Shown here in pieces: positions 40,608 to 48,992 of a DNA stretch of 64,000 bases. Under the pieces are notes generated by a model. It saw only the letters and a program-made list of their open reading frames with translations. It was not told the origin of the DNA and made no database searches. The stretch comes from Candidatus Thorarchaeota archaeon (GTDB lineage Archaea > Asgardarchaeota > Thorarchaeia > Thorarchaeales > Thorarchaeaceae): positions 1-64,000 of the forward strand of contig JAGSHN010000019.1 in NCBI GenBank assembly GCA_029855935.1, read 5' to 3'. A program made the position numbers and the translations under genes. Positions within the stretch are counted from its first letter, which is position 1. Every line of letters starts with the position of its first letter.

Positions 40608-41612
40608 TCAGTCGGTGCCATCTTGCCTACTCTGGGCGGACCTGGCATAATAGGGCGACATGCTGAGCATTCTTCTTCTGATGTACCAACGTACGAGCGG
40701 AATGAACCACCGACGCCACCCAAGCGATCTCCGCAGGTCCTCCAGATAGTCATCGTAGGTCCTTGTCTGATATTGTAGCAGTGCCTGTGACTCTGTGGTG
40801 TCCATAAAGTCAGTATGATAGTAGTCCTCGTCTCTATCAGGCACTATGAATGCCTCTTCCGGTAGCATGCCAATTCCCATCGCCTCAAGAGCACGCTTGA
40901 TGAACTCCCTGTACGTCATCCGGCACCGTTCACCTCCTGCTATGAGGAGGACCCTGCCGACTACGTCTGCTGTAACTGCATTGGTGATGGCGAGACCCAC
41001 ATCACGGGGGTGCACGAACTCGACTCGCTGACTCAGTGGCACGTGAAACATCTCACTGCGCCTCGACCGGGCGAGCCAGTCATAGTCCACTGCTGGGGCC
41101 GCGCTCAGCCTCAGGACGACCCACTGTAGACCACTCTCCCTGACTAGCCGTTCAGCCTCAATCTTTGTTTCAGAGTAGACATCGACGGCCACCTGTGGAT
41201 CAGTCGCCGTCTTCGGTGGTCCTCTCCCAGTGGAGTGGCCATAGGTTGCGACTGAACTTGTGTATATGAGCCTAGGGGGTTGTTCGAGATCTCGTGCCGC
41301 CTCAACGACATTTCTGGTGCCTCCAACGTTGACAGCCCTAGTCAGTTCTGGTTGCTCCTCCGACGCTGGGGGCAGGACTGCAGCAAGATGCACTATACAG
41401 TCGACATCTCTGACTGCATCTCTCACGTCCTCAGGCGATCTGATGTCGCCCCATATCACATCCACTCTGTCCAGATGCCTTAGGCGGCGGGCACGGCGCT
41501 CATTGGTCTCTGTCCGGAGATCGAAGGCCATCACGGTGTTTCCCTGCTCAAGCAGCTGCGGGACAGTGTTCTGTCCGATGTTTCCCAGTGCACCAGTCAC
41601 CAGTACGCGCAT
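40608..41612 (-). CDS. NAD-dependent epimerase/dehydratase (extended SDR)
   Basis: The 334-residue Rossmann enzyme has the G-x-x-G-x-x-G motif T-G-A-L-G-N-I-G (6-13) right at the N-terminus. Next come V-H-L-A-A-V-L-P-P, Y-T-S-S-V-A-T-Y-G, and the catalytic Y-x3-K in D-V-Y-S-E-T-K-I-E-A-E-R. It most likely acts on a nucleotide sugar or a steroid/flavonoid-like small molecule; the substrate is not evident. It is divergent from the MarR gene, sharing a 133-base promoter region with two palindromes, so MarR control is likely. ATG at 41612 is right at the first strand. Confidence 0.88.
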   Translation of the reverse strand: MRVLVTGALGNIGQNTVPQLLEQGNTVMAFDLRTETNERRARRLRHLDRVDVIWGDIRSPEDVRDAVRDVDCIVHLAAVLPPASEEQPELTRAVNVGGTRNVVEAARDLEQPPRLIYTSSVATYGHSTGRGPPKTATDPQVAVDVYSETKIEAERLVRESGLQWVVLRLSAAPAVDYDWLARSRRSEMFHVPLSQRVEFVHPRDVGLAITNAVTADVVGRVLLIAGGERCRMTYREFIKRALEAMGIGMLPEEAFIVPDRDEDYYHTDFMDTTESQALLQYQTRTYDDYLEDLRRSLGWRRWFIPLVRWYIRRRMLSMSPYYARSAQSRQDGTD

Positions 41613-41631
41613 ACCTACACCGAGCCCAGTC

Positions 41632-41658
41632 TACTAATTAGTATTTCGGCGACGAAAT
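41632..41658. promoter_or_regulatory. two adjoining palindromes in the MarR/epimerase divergent promoter (putative MarR operator)
   Basis: TACTAATTAGTA (41632-41643) is a perfect 12-base palindrome. It touches ATTTCG-GCGA-CGAAAT (41643-41658), a perfect 6+6 inverted repeat. ACGAAAT recurs at 41676-41682. Dimeric MarR proteins bind such sites, and the spot lies between both genes, 20-46 bases from the epimerase start. Confidence 0.55.
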
Positions 41659-41745
41659 ATTGGATATCGAACAAAACGAAATGCTATTATCCGGGCCTGT
41701 GCCACTTGTTGTTCGCACCCCTTGCGATGGACGAGGTAGCGTCTG

Positions 41746-42180
41746 ATGGCGGATGATCGTGAGCGTCTCCTCTACGAGTTTGTGGGACTTCTCAGAGAGC
41801 TCAGCAGGATGAGATCGTTCTTTGTGATTGAGGGTCTCACCCTTGAGGAGTTCATGGTCCTAGATGAGGTCTCCGAGTCGGGGCCCTGTGTGATGCGTGA
41901 CATTGCCACGGCACTGTCTCTTCCCCCAAGCACCGCCACGGGGATAGTGGATCGCCTCGTGGAGAAGGACTATGTCCGGAGACGTCACTCCGACCGTGAC
42001 CGCCGAAGGGTGATCGTCGAACTGACGCCAGCAGGACTCTCCGCATACAACAAGTTTCGGGACAGAGCTCTGGCTCAGGTGGAGGACTCTGTGAGACATC
42101 TGAGCAATGGCGACCTGCAGGCACTAATGAAGATAATACGCAAGATACTGGACCGTGCTGGAGAGCGGATGCAGTCCTGA
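41746..42180 (+). CDS. MarR-family transcriptional regulator
   Basis: The 144-residue protein has the MarR winged helix: E-F-M-V-L-D-E-V-S-E-S-G, V-M-R-D-I-A-T-A-L-S-L-P, S-T-A-T-G-I-V-D-R-L-V-E-K-D-Y-V-R-R, then wing R-H-S-D-R-D-R-R-R-V, followed by a helical dimer part. It probably senses a small ligand and represses itself and the divergent epimerase gene through the palindromes at 41632-41658. Length and order are typical of the family. Confidence 0.9.
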   Translation: MADDRERLLYEFVGLLRELSRMRSFFVIEGLTLEEFMVLDEVSESGPCVMRDIATALSLPPSTATGIVDRLVEKDYVRRRHSDRDRRRVIVELTPAGLSAYNKFRDRALAQVEDSVRHLSNGDLQALMKIIRKILDRAGERMQS

Positions 42181-42327
42181 TGGGAGCCTTGGCCAAGGTT
42201 GAGGACGGACATTTTCTCCGACGAGATGTGTTCGTCTATCTGCCAGGACAGTCCGTACCAGAGAAAGAAAATGAGGATGGAGGCGATGAGTCTGAGACTC
42301 ACCGCTCCATATACTGGGAGTCCTGTT

Positions 42328-44145
42328 CTACGGTACAGTCAGGGTCTCGGATGTCTCCACGTTGTCCGCGGAGTTATAGGTGTATCCCGTCTTGACGAGA
42401 TTGGTCACAGTGGATGTGTACGTGCCGGTCCCGCCACGCTGATACACGAACGTCACAGTTCCATCCGTCCCCGTGTCTGCGTTACCAGTGGCATGCGAGC
42501 CATCAGGTAGTGTCATATCCAAGTAGACGGTCACGCCCGAGAGTGGCGAGCCAGTTCCGTCGTGGACTGTCACCTTGGTGTAGACATCGTACCAGACGAA
42601 GATCCAGAAGCCGCCCTTCTGATACCACATGTCGATGCTGGCGACATGCATTGTGTTGGCAGATCCTTCCTCTGTGGTCGCAGAGGCTGGATCAGACTTC
42701 TCACCCTCGTTGCCTGAGGTGTCGACCGCTGAGACCTCGTAGGTGTAGGTTGTGCCTGGGGACAGACCTGAGTCGGTGTAGGTCGTGTCCGTAGTCTCGG
42801 CAATCTTGGTGCCGTCACGGTAGACGTTGTAGTGGTCGAGGTCCGACTCGGTGTTGGCATCCCACGTCAGCTTGATCTGGGTTGACGACAGGGTCGTTGC
42901 GGTCAGGCCGGTCACCTTGGCTGGTGGGGTCGTGTCAGGGGGTGTGCTGCCACCGCCCGCAGCGTCCACTGCAGCTGGGGCGTTGACCTCACCATATCCG
43001 TACCGTTCGTCCCAGCCGGAAGGTCCGAGGTCGGTGGATGTCGTGTGGAGTATGTCCCTCACCTGGGCGGGCGTCAGGTCATGATTGGCACTCAGTATCA
43101 GTGCAACGACGCCAGCGACCATCGGACAGGCCATTGAGGTACCGCTCATCGTGTCATAGTTCTTGCTGTAACCGTACCACCAGCTGGTGAGTGTCACCGA
43201 GTAGGTGGGCATCGTGCTATATATGTCGACACCGGGAGCGACAACCTCCTGCTCAGGGCCGTAGTTGCTGAAGCTTGCGAGCTGATGGTCCTTGTCAATT
43301 GCTCCCACTGCGATGGCGTTATCGTATGCTGCAGGATAGGATATCTGGTTCTTGCCGTCATTGCCTGATGCTGCAACGACAACTATGCCGGCATTGTATG
43401 CGCGGTTGACCGCATCATTGAATGCCGAGTCGTAGCTACCACCGCCAAGGCTCATAGAGATGACGTCCATCCCGTTGTCTATCGCCCAGTCTATGCCGGC
43501 GATGATGTCACTTGTGTAGCCTGAGCCGTAGGCATCGAGTACACGGACAGCATAGATCGAGGCGTGGGGTGCAACTCCTATGACTCCCTCACCATTGTCC
43601 TCTGCCGCGACAATTCCCGCGCAGTGCGTGCCATGGCCATTTTCGTCCTTCGGGTCGTTGTCATCATCGACAAAGTCGTGACCGCCCGCGTAGACATCGT
43701 CAAGGTCGGGGTGCGTGTAGTCAATTCCGGTGTCCAGTATGGCGACCTTCACGCCACTACCATCCGGATTCCCTTGGACCACGTCGACAGCATCCTCGGC
43801 TCCGCCCCAGACCTGTTCGGCGTCCACATCGTCGACACCCCAGTCCAGGGTGTCTTGGAACAGACTGACTCTGTGGTCAATCTGGATTGACGACACGAAC
43901 CACGCATGTTCGAGTGTATGGTACAGCGCCATGGGGATTCGTGCGGCCATACCGTTCAGCACACTGTATTCTTGATACACATCTATTCCCGCTATGTTGA
44001 CCTCTACTCCCGGTTTGAACAGAATGACCGCGTTGACATAGCGATCAGTCTGTGGCGACCGATTAATCGCGACGAGCGCGTTGGAGAAAATGAGTACTGA
44101 GATCACCACAGCGGAGAACAGAACCGCTCTCTCTCTTCTCCTCAT
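42328..44145 (-). CDS. secreted subtilisin-like serine protease with Fn3 domain
   Basis: The 605-residue exoprotein has a signal peptide (residues 7-27), an inhibitor-like propeptide to about 95, and then the S8 catalytic domain. The triad is D138 (L-D-T-G-I-D), H171 (N-G-H-G-T-H-C-A-G) and S337 (S-G-T-S-M-A-C-P), with oxyanion N262. A Pro/Thr linker (about 400-411) and a fibronectin III domain (about 412-495) follow. The last 110 residues are beta-rich, Ig-like. It would act outside the cell. Downstream on the minus strand is the end of the block, upstream the regulator at 44341. A TATA-like ATATTTAAAG lies about 90 bases upstream. Confidence 0.93.
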   Translation of the reverse strand: MRRRERAVLFSAVVISVLIFSNALVAINRSPQTDRYVNAVILFKPGVEVNIAGIDVYQEYSVLNGMAARIPMALYHTLEHAWFVSSIQIDHRVSLFQDTLDWGVDDVDAEQVWGGAEDAVDVVQGNPDGSGVKVAILDTGIDYTHPDLDDVYAGGHDFVDDDNDPKDENGHGTHCAGIVAAEDNGEGVIGVAPHASIYAVRVLDAYGSGYTSDIIAGIDWAIDNGMDVISMSLGGGSYDSAFNDAVNRAYNAGIVVVAASGNDGKNQISYPAAYDNAIAVGAIDKDHQLASFSNYGPEQEVVAPGVDIYSTMPTYSVTLTSWWYGYSKNYDTMSGTSMACPMVAGVVALILSANHDLTPAQVRDILHTTSTDLGPSGWDERYGYGEVNAPAAVDAAGGGSTPPDTTPPAKVTGLTATTLSSTQIKLTWDANTESDLDHYNVYRDGTKIAETTDTTYTDSGLSPGTTYTYEVSAVDTSGNEGEKSDPASATTEEGSANTMHVASIDMWYQKGGFWIFVWYDVYTKVTVHDGTGSPLSGVTVYLDMTLPDGSHATGNADTGTDGTVTFVYQRGGTGTYTSTVTNLVKTGYTYNSADNVETSETLTVP

Positions 44146-44230
44146 CTACATCACCAGTGTCCTGTGCTGCGATCAGGACATTTCCAATCTCTCATCCAAT
44201 AGATGAGATGATGCAGTAATGACTAATCTG

Positions 44231-44240
44231 ATATTTAAAG
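44231..44240 (-). promoter_or_regulatory. TATA-like element upstream of the subtilase gene
   Basis: On the minus strand the bases read CTTTAAATAT, some 86-95 bases before the ATG at 44145. It is the clearest AT-rich box in the 195-base gap and would give a leader of about 60 bases. Confidence 0.35.
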
Positions 44241-44340
44241 ACACTGGCAAAAACTGCACGCGTCTCGAACGTCGCACAGACGCACCCAGTTGTGTTCTTA
44301 GTGAGTGGGTCAGCTCGCTGGTGGAGTCGCCCGTTCAATA

Positions 44341-45531
44341 TCAGCGCTCCATATCGCGGAGCGGGGTCTCGACCACATACGACCGGTCGTTTCTCCAGCC
44401 ACTCTCTGGGTCATAGTTCTCGTGATAGAAGAAGTACGTGTAAGAAGAGTCGAGCTGAAGCTGATAGACGTGGACATCTCTACAGTGCTCCCAGAAGAAC
44501 TCGGAGATCTCAGGAGCGAATGATGGCGGTGTCATCGAGTAGAGCAGGAAGTCGTTGCCGTTGGTCACGCCCTTCATCTCGAAGGGTATGGCGCCGCTGT
44601 CGATGAACCAGTGGAAGGTCCGGGCATTGAGTTCTCCCTCTGTGTCGAACGTGCCGATGATCAGTTGCGGATACGTGAGGTCAAAGATTGTCCGGTCGTA
44701 GTAGAGGATGTCCTTAGGAGCAAAGAGCCTTCTGATTCGTTCGACGCGTCGTGAGATGGTCGTGGCATCTCTGTCATAGACCTCGGCCAGTCGAGTGAAG
44801 TTCGGATGGGCGTTGATTGTCAGTTCGCGCAACAGCTGTAGGTCGAGCAGGTCTATGGACTCAGGTGGGGTCGGCCTGTCCTCGGGTGGGCTCTTGTCAG
44901 GACAGCGCTCAAGGAACTCACTCCAGATGGACTCGACACGACTCAGACGAATCCCTATGGCTGACTTCCTCCCGTACTCGATCTCCCATCTATTGGTCTT
45001 GATGTCCCAGCGCTGGAGGTCGGCACCACGACCTGCAACGAATCTCGACTCGATGACTCTATAGTCCTCGCACGCGCCTCTCTCAACAAGAGCGTTGTAC
45101 AGGTCACGTATCATGATGTCTGTCTGAGGCGGGATGTCAAACTGGGCGTACAACACAGCCTCGTCTCCAAAGGCGACGACACGATAATGGGTGTGTGGAT
45201 GGACATCGCAGAGTCGTTTGAGCCTGTTCAGCTGGTCCCTTGTCTGTATCCCTAGGAAGATAATATGGTGCCTAAGCAGGCCGAGGCTACTGGGGACGTA
45301 GGCGGCCTCGACCTCCGTCTGGAGACGCTCTCCCAGTAGCGGATCGGTTATCACCCTGCTGGGACGTAGAACTCCTCTCTCACGCAGTTTCATCAGGCGG
45401 AGTCGGACTGTCTCTGGTGCGACACCCATCTTCCTTGCTATCTGTGTGTTGCTCAGTGAAGGTTCCTGTTCGAGGGCCAGCAGAATCTTGAGGTCCCTAC
45501 TATCAATGTGTGTCGACGTGGAGGCCACCAT
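44341..45531 (-). CDS. two-domain winged-helix regulator, paralogue B
   Basis: The 396-residue protein has HTH 1 at about 11-47 (L-K-I-L-L-A-L-E-Q-E-P-S-L-S, then K-M-G-V-A-P-E-T-V-R-L-R-L), a sensor-like half, then HTH 2 near 225-265 (L-L-D-L-Q-L-L-R-E-L, then D-A-T-T-I-S-R-R-V-E-R-I-R-R) and a second sensor-like half. It ends with Y-T-Y-F-F-Y-H-E and W-R-N-D-R-S-Y-V-V-E-T, matching the regulator at 36507. It lies 60 bases after the secreted protein of the same pair type, and the subtilase gene follows it. AsnC/Lrp proteins usually sense amino acids or other small ligands (family knowledge); the ligand here is unknown. Confidence 0.7.
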   Translation of the reverse strand: MVASTSTHIDSRDLKILLALEQEPSLSNTQIARKMGVAPETVRLRLMKLRERGVLRPSRVITDPLLGERLQTEVEAAYVPSSLGLLRHHIIFLGIQTRDQLNRLKRLCDVHPHTHYRVVAFGDEAVLYAQFDIPPQTDIMIRDLYNALVERGACEDYRVIESRFVAGRGADLQRWDIKTNRWEIEYGRKSAIGIRLSRVESIWSEFLERCPDKSPPEDRPTPPESIDLLDLQLLRELTINAHPNFTRLAEVYDRDATTISRRVERIRRLFAPKDILYYDRTIFDLTYPQLIIGTFDTEGELNARTFHWFIDSGAIPFEMKGVTNGNDFLLYSMTPPSFAPEISEFFWEHCRDVHVYQLQLDSSYTYFFYHENYDPESGWRNDRSYVVETPLRDMER

Positions 45532-45591
45532 TGCTCTGTCTTCCTGTCAGATGTTTCATCGGGCTTTGGAGGGGACGTTGTATTGTGCTCC

Positions 45592-46101
45592 TCAACGGAC
45601 CCCGAATGTCGGCTTTCCGCCCTCACTTCCGCCTGGCGGGTCGAACACGTAGTGTTTGTAGTCATATGGGGTCCCAGGTGTGTAGAGTATGGCGTGGACA
45701 TAGACGGTGTAGTCGCCGGACTCTGTGGCGTGATTGAAGAACAGATTCTCTATCGTCACTGTGTCATAGAATGCGAGCACGTAGACTATGTACGAGTAAT
45801 TGGTCCCCGAGGGTAGCTGTAGGGTGATCAGGTAAGCGAACCGGCAGTACGGGAAGAGGCCCTCGATGTCGAACCGTGTGATCACGAGGACATCATCGGA
45901 GAACGAGTCGTGGTCGAGGTCAGTGTAGGTCGCATATGTTATCGTCACAGTGATAGTCGGCTCGGTGCTGTCAGAGGAGTCGTCGGTGGAGGCCGCATAC
46001 GCGGGCTGGACTCCAAGCAGCGCGAAGACCGTGAGCACTAGCAGGCCCGCCACGAGCGCTCTTGATTTCATCCCTCTCGGCGGGGTAAGCATCTCTCTCA
46101 T
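45592..46101 (-). CDS. secreted protein with DxDxD calcium-loop-like motif, member B
   Basis: The 169-residue protein has a signal peptide (about 12-36, V-Q-P-A-Y-A-A-S). Then come T-Y-T-D-L-D-H-D-S-F-S-D-D near 57-69, F-D-I-E-G-L-F-P-Y, L-P-S-G-T-N-Y, a strand block with E-S-G-D-Y-T-V-Y-V, and the ending F-D-P-P-G-G-S-E-G-G-K-P. The landmarks match the protein at 37658 in order and spacing: DxDx(D)-DD, LPSG, E-x-G-x-Y, FDPP. It has a Ser/Asp-rich stretch after the signal peptide. It is paired with the regulator at 44341. Confidence 0.7.
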   Translation of the reverse strand: MREMLTPPRGMKSRALVAGLLVLTVFALLGVQPAYAASTDDSSDSTEPTITVTITYATYTDLDHDSFSDDVLVITRFDIEGLFPYCRFAYLITLQLPSGTNYSYIVYVLAFYDTVTIENLFFNHATESGDYTVYVHAILYTPGTPYDYKHYVFDPPGGSEGGKPTFGVR

Positions 46102-46253
46102 CTCTTGCCTCCTCTCAAGTAGGCTGCACGCTGGTATGGCAAGATGGCTATATATTGGTTTTGGGAGAAACTGCGTTGCAGCTGGCAGTGCCGTACTACT
46201 GAGGGACCGTCAGCCGTGCTTGTCGAGGAGCGGAGGGGCGGACAGTAGCCGCC

Positions 46254-47510
46254 TCATGTCCCCTCGGCATATGCTCTGGCGTAGGCCTCCTGTTCCTCCG
46301 TCCACTCATCTATCTCTATGCCCATCGTGTGGAGCTTCATCAGGGCGGTCTGTTGGTCCAGCTCGTGCGGGAAGTCGTAGACCCCAGGTTCCAGCTCCTT
46401 GCCGTGTCGGGAGAGCCAGAGCATCGCATTGAGCTGCCCTGCAAAGCTGAGGTCCATTACCTCACTGGGATGTCCGCTTGCTGCAACAAGATTCACTAAT
46501 CGGCCCTCTGCCAGCAGATAGATGGTCCTGCCGTCCTTGAGCGTGAACTCCTCAAGAGCGTGACGCACCCTCTTTCGCGAGACACTCATTGCCACCAGAT
46601 CGGGCTCGTTGATCTCCACATTGTAGTGGCCAGCATTACCGAGCACGGCGCCGTCCTTCATCAGCTTGATGTGCTCGCCTGTGATGACATCCTTCATCCC
46701 GGTCGCCGTGATGAACAGGTCGCCCTCGCGTGCAGCGTCCCTCATTGGCATCACACGGTAGCCATCCATTCGTGCCTGCAGAGCTCTGACCGGGTCGACC
46801 TCCGTCACGATGACATCAGCGCCCAGCCCTCTTGCACGCATCGCGAGGCCTCTGCCGCAGTAGCCATAGCCCGCAATCACGACGGTCTTTCCTGCAATCA
46901 GTATCTCTGAGGCCCGGAGGACCCCATCAAACGTGCTCTGTCCCGTCCCGTAGACGTTGTCGAACATGTGCTTTGTGTCAGCGTCGTTGACGGCCATTAT
47001 CGGATACTTCAGTACGCCGTCCTCGGCCATCGCTCTGACCCTGATCACACCGGTCGTGGTCTCCTCGGAGCCGCCGTACAGATTCGGTATGAGATTCTGA
47101 TGCTTGTTGTGCAGTGTGAAGATCAGGTCGGCGCCATCGTCAAGCGTCAGGTGCGGCTCTATCTTCAGAGTCTGGTCGATGCACCAGTAGTACTCCTCGG
47201 TGGTGAGGCCGTTCCACGCAAAGACCGAGACATCGTTTGCAGCAAGGGCGGCGGCGACCCTGTCATTCGTCGACAGGGGATTGCATCCACACCAAGCCAC
47301 CTGCGCGCCCAGCTCTCGGAGGGTCTCCACCAGCACTGCTGTCTCCTTTGTCACGTGAAGACAGCCCGAGATTCTGAAGTCCCTCAGCGGCTTCTCCTTC
47401 GAGTACTTCTTCCGCAGATGCATCAGCACTGGCATATGCTTCTCAGCGTAGTCAATCAGCCTCCGGCCCTCTTCGGCCAGTGAGATGTCCTTCACCTTGT
47501 AGTCCGTCAT
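46254..47510 (-). CDS. ahcY: adenosylhomocysteinase
   Basis: The 418-residue NAD-dependent enzyme splits S-adenosylhomocysteine into adenosine and homocysteine, removing the inhibitor left by methyltransferases. It shows H-V-T-K-E-T-A-V-L, W-C-G-C-N-P-L-S-T, D-D-G-A-D-L, V-N-D-A-D-T-K-H-M-F-D-N, the NAD motif G-Y-G-Y-C-G-R-G, N-A-G-H-Y-N-V-E-I and S-F-A-G-Q-L-N-A-M. Length and landmarks are standard. ATG at 47510 is divergent from the regulator at 47595, with an 84-base shared promoter region. Several methyl-transferring or SAM-using enzymes (radical SAM, methyltransferase) are in this window. Confidence 0.96.
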   Translation of the reverse strand: MTDYKVKDISLAEEGRRLIDYAEKHMPVLMHLRKKYSKEKPLRDFRISGCLHVTKETAVLVETLRELGAQVAWCGCNPLSTNDRVAAALAANDVSVFAWNGLTTEEYYWCIDQTLKIEPHLTLDDGADLIFTLHNKHQNLIPNLYGGSEETTTGVIRVRAMAEDGVLKYPIMAVNDADTKHMFDNVYGTGQSTFDGVLRASEILIAGKTVVIAGYGYCGRGLAMRARGLGADVIVTEVDPVRALQARMDGYRVMPMRDAAREGDLFITATGMKDVITGEHIKLMKDGAVLGNAGHYNVEINEPDLVAMSVSRKRVRHALEEFTLKDGRTIYLLAEGRLVNLVAASGHPSEVMDLSFAGQLNAMLWLSRHGKELEPGVYDFPHELDQQTALMKLHTMGIEIDEWTEEQEAYARAYAEGT

Positions 47511-47594
47511 AGTCTCATCCTGCCGTGACTCGCGGGCACAGTCATATTAGTGTTACATCACTGTCGGGAATCAATTGCACGGTGTTGTCCCGCA

Positions 47595-48539
47595 ATGAAG
47601 CAGAAGATTACTAGCGATGAACAGAGGTTACTGTGGCTTCTCGTCCGGAACGCGAGGACGCCTCTGACCGTGGTCGCCGAACAGGTCGGTCGCGGTCGTA
47701 ACTGGGTCGCACGGACGGTACGTCGTCTTGCAAGGACCGGTGTGATCCGGGCCTATACCACAGTCGTGAATCCGCTGGCGGGCCACATAGAACGCAGCAC
47801 GATACTCCTTGTGAAGACGAATCCACGTGAGACTCATCTGAGTGGTGCATTGCTCAGAGTCCCAGACATCGAGTCCCTTGACGGGATCTCGGGGGAACAC
47901 TCCCTGCTTGGGCTCTTCAGGTTCTCCAGCGCAACATCGTTTCGCGACTTCCTCGACCTTGTTGACAGTACGATAGCACGCAGCTCGTGGAAGACCTACT
48001 CACTCGTGCAGGTCCTCGCGACATACAAGACCAGGGGTTTTGAGGTGATGGCCCCTCCGCGAGTCAACTCGCCTCTCTCGGCCACTGACCTTGAGATACT
48101 GCGCATAGTCCGTCGTCAGACTCCCTCCCCTGAGAGACCGTTCCCGCTCTCGCAACGCGACATCGGTTCACGGCTGAGGCGACCACTGAGCCAACCGGCT
48201 GTGTCCAAGGCACTCGGGCGTCTTGAGTCAAGTGGTGTCATCCTCGGGTACTCTGTGGACATACCATTCCAGTATCTGGGCCTGCCAATCAAGTTCTTCG
48301 TGCAGATCAAGGCCTCCCCCGGGACAATTGCTGACACTGCACGCACCATTGCCGCAATCGAGGAGGTGTGGGACCTGCACAGGACGAGTGAGTCGTACAG
48401 TCTGTTTGCCACTGTCAGGACATCAAGTATCGACGACTACAATCGCTTCCTGCGCAGGCTCTATGGCGACGAGAATGTTCTCGACACTCACTCATACATC
48501 TCGCTTGAGGAGTGGCCGCTGCCTGCTCATAGTGGTTGA
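47595..48539 (+). CDS. two-domain AsnC/Lrp-like winged-helix regulator, paralogue C
   Basis: The 314-residue protein starts at ATG 47595; a GTG at 47550 gives 15 more residues with no domain content. HTH 1 spans about 7-42 (L-L-V-R-N-A-R-T-P-L, then R-G-R-N-W-V-A-R-T-V-R-R-L). HTH 2 spans about 164-205 (L-E-I-L-R-I-V-R-R-Q, then Q-P-A-V-S-K-A-L-G-R-L-E). Each is followed by a ligand-binding-like sheet. It is shorter and more Lrp-like than the regulators at 36507 and 44341, and no secreted partner gene adjoins. It is divergent from ahcY, so it may control methyl-cycle genes (inference). Confidence 0.72.
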   Translation: MKQKITSDEQRLLWLLVRNARTPLTVVAEQVGRGRNWVARTVRRLARTGVIRAYTTVVNPLAGHIERSTILLVKTNPRETHLSGALLRVPDIESLDGISGEHSLLGLFRFSSATSFRDFLDLVDSTIARSSWKTYSLVQVLATYKTRGFEVMAPPRVNSPLSATDLEILRIVRRQTPSPERPFPLSQRDIGSRLRRPLSQPAVSKALGRLESSGVILGYSVDIPFQYLGLPIKFFVQIKASPGTIADTARTIAAIEEVWDLHRTSESYSLFATVRTSSIDDYNRFLRRLYGDENVLDTHSYISLEEWPLPAHSG

Positions 48540-48616
48540 CGCCACTTGGCTGTGAGCGCTGACGGAGGATCAACTTGGTCTTCCGTGCTCACACAGCGTG
48601 CCCCCAAGTTGGCCCA

Positions 48617-48988
48617 TCAGTAGATGACCATGTCCTCACGACTCAGATAGGCCATCTCGAACTCGCCGGTCAGACGGAGGACATTTCGAGGGCAGGACTC
48701 GACGCACTGGTTGCACAGTGTGCATCGGTCGAAGTGACAGATTGGACGGTAGCCGGTCTTTGTCTTCACGTCCTCAGGCCGACACTCTATCATCTCAATT
48801 GCGCCGGAGGGGCATACTCTCTCGCAGATCTTGCAGCCGGTGCACTTGGCGGGCTCGGCGTACTCCCAGCGTCCTCTCAGCCCCTTGGGGATATTCAGTC
48901 CCCTCTTTGTCGCCGGATATACCACGGTGGCAGGCTTGGACACAGCACCCCTCAGCAGCTCTCTCTCCATCTTTCCGAGTCTTGGCAT
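48617..48988 (-). CDS. ferredoxin-like subunit (NuoI/HycF/EchF homologue) of the hydrogenase complex
   Basis: The 123-residue protein has two [4Fe-4S] motifs, C-T-G-C-K-I-C-E-R-V-C-P and C-T-L-C-N-Q-C-V-E-S-C-P, spaced about 40 residues apart as in NuoI. It is the sixth and last gene of the minus-strand complex and starts 4 bases after the NuoH-like gene. It would pass electrons from ferredoxin to the small subunit. The downstream gene is convergent (47595), so the cluster ends here, without NuoJ/K/L/M/N-like subunits. Confidence 0.87.
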   Translation of the reverse strand: MPRLGKMERELLRGAVSKPATVVYPATKRGLNIPKGLRGRWEYAEPAKCTGCKICERVCPSGAIEMIECRPEDVKTKTGYRPICHFDRCTLCNQCVESCPRNVLRLTGEFEMAYLSREDMVIY

Positions 48989-48992
48989 CTTC

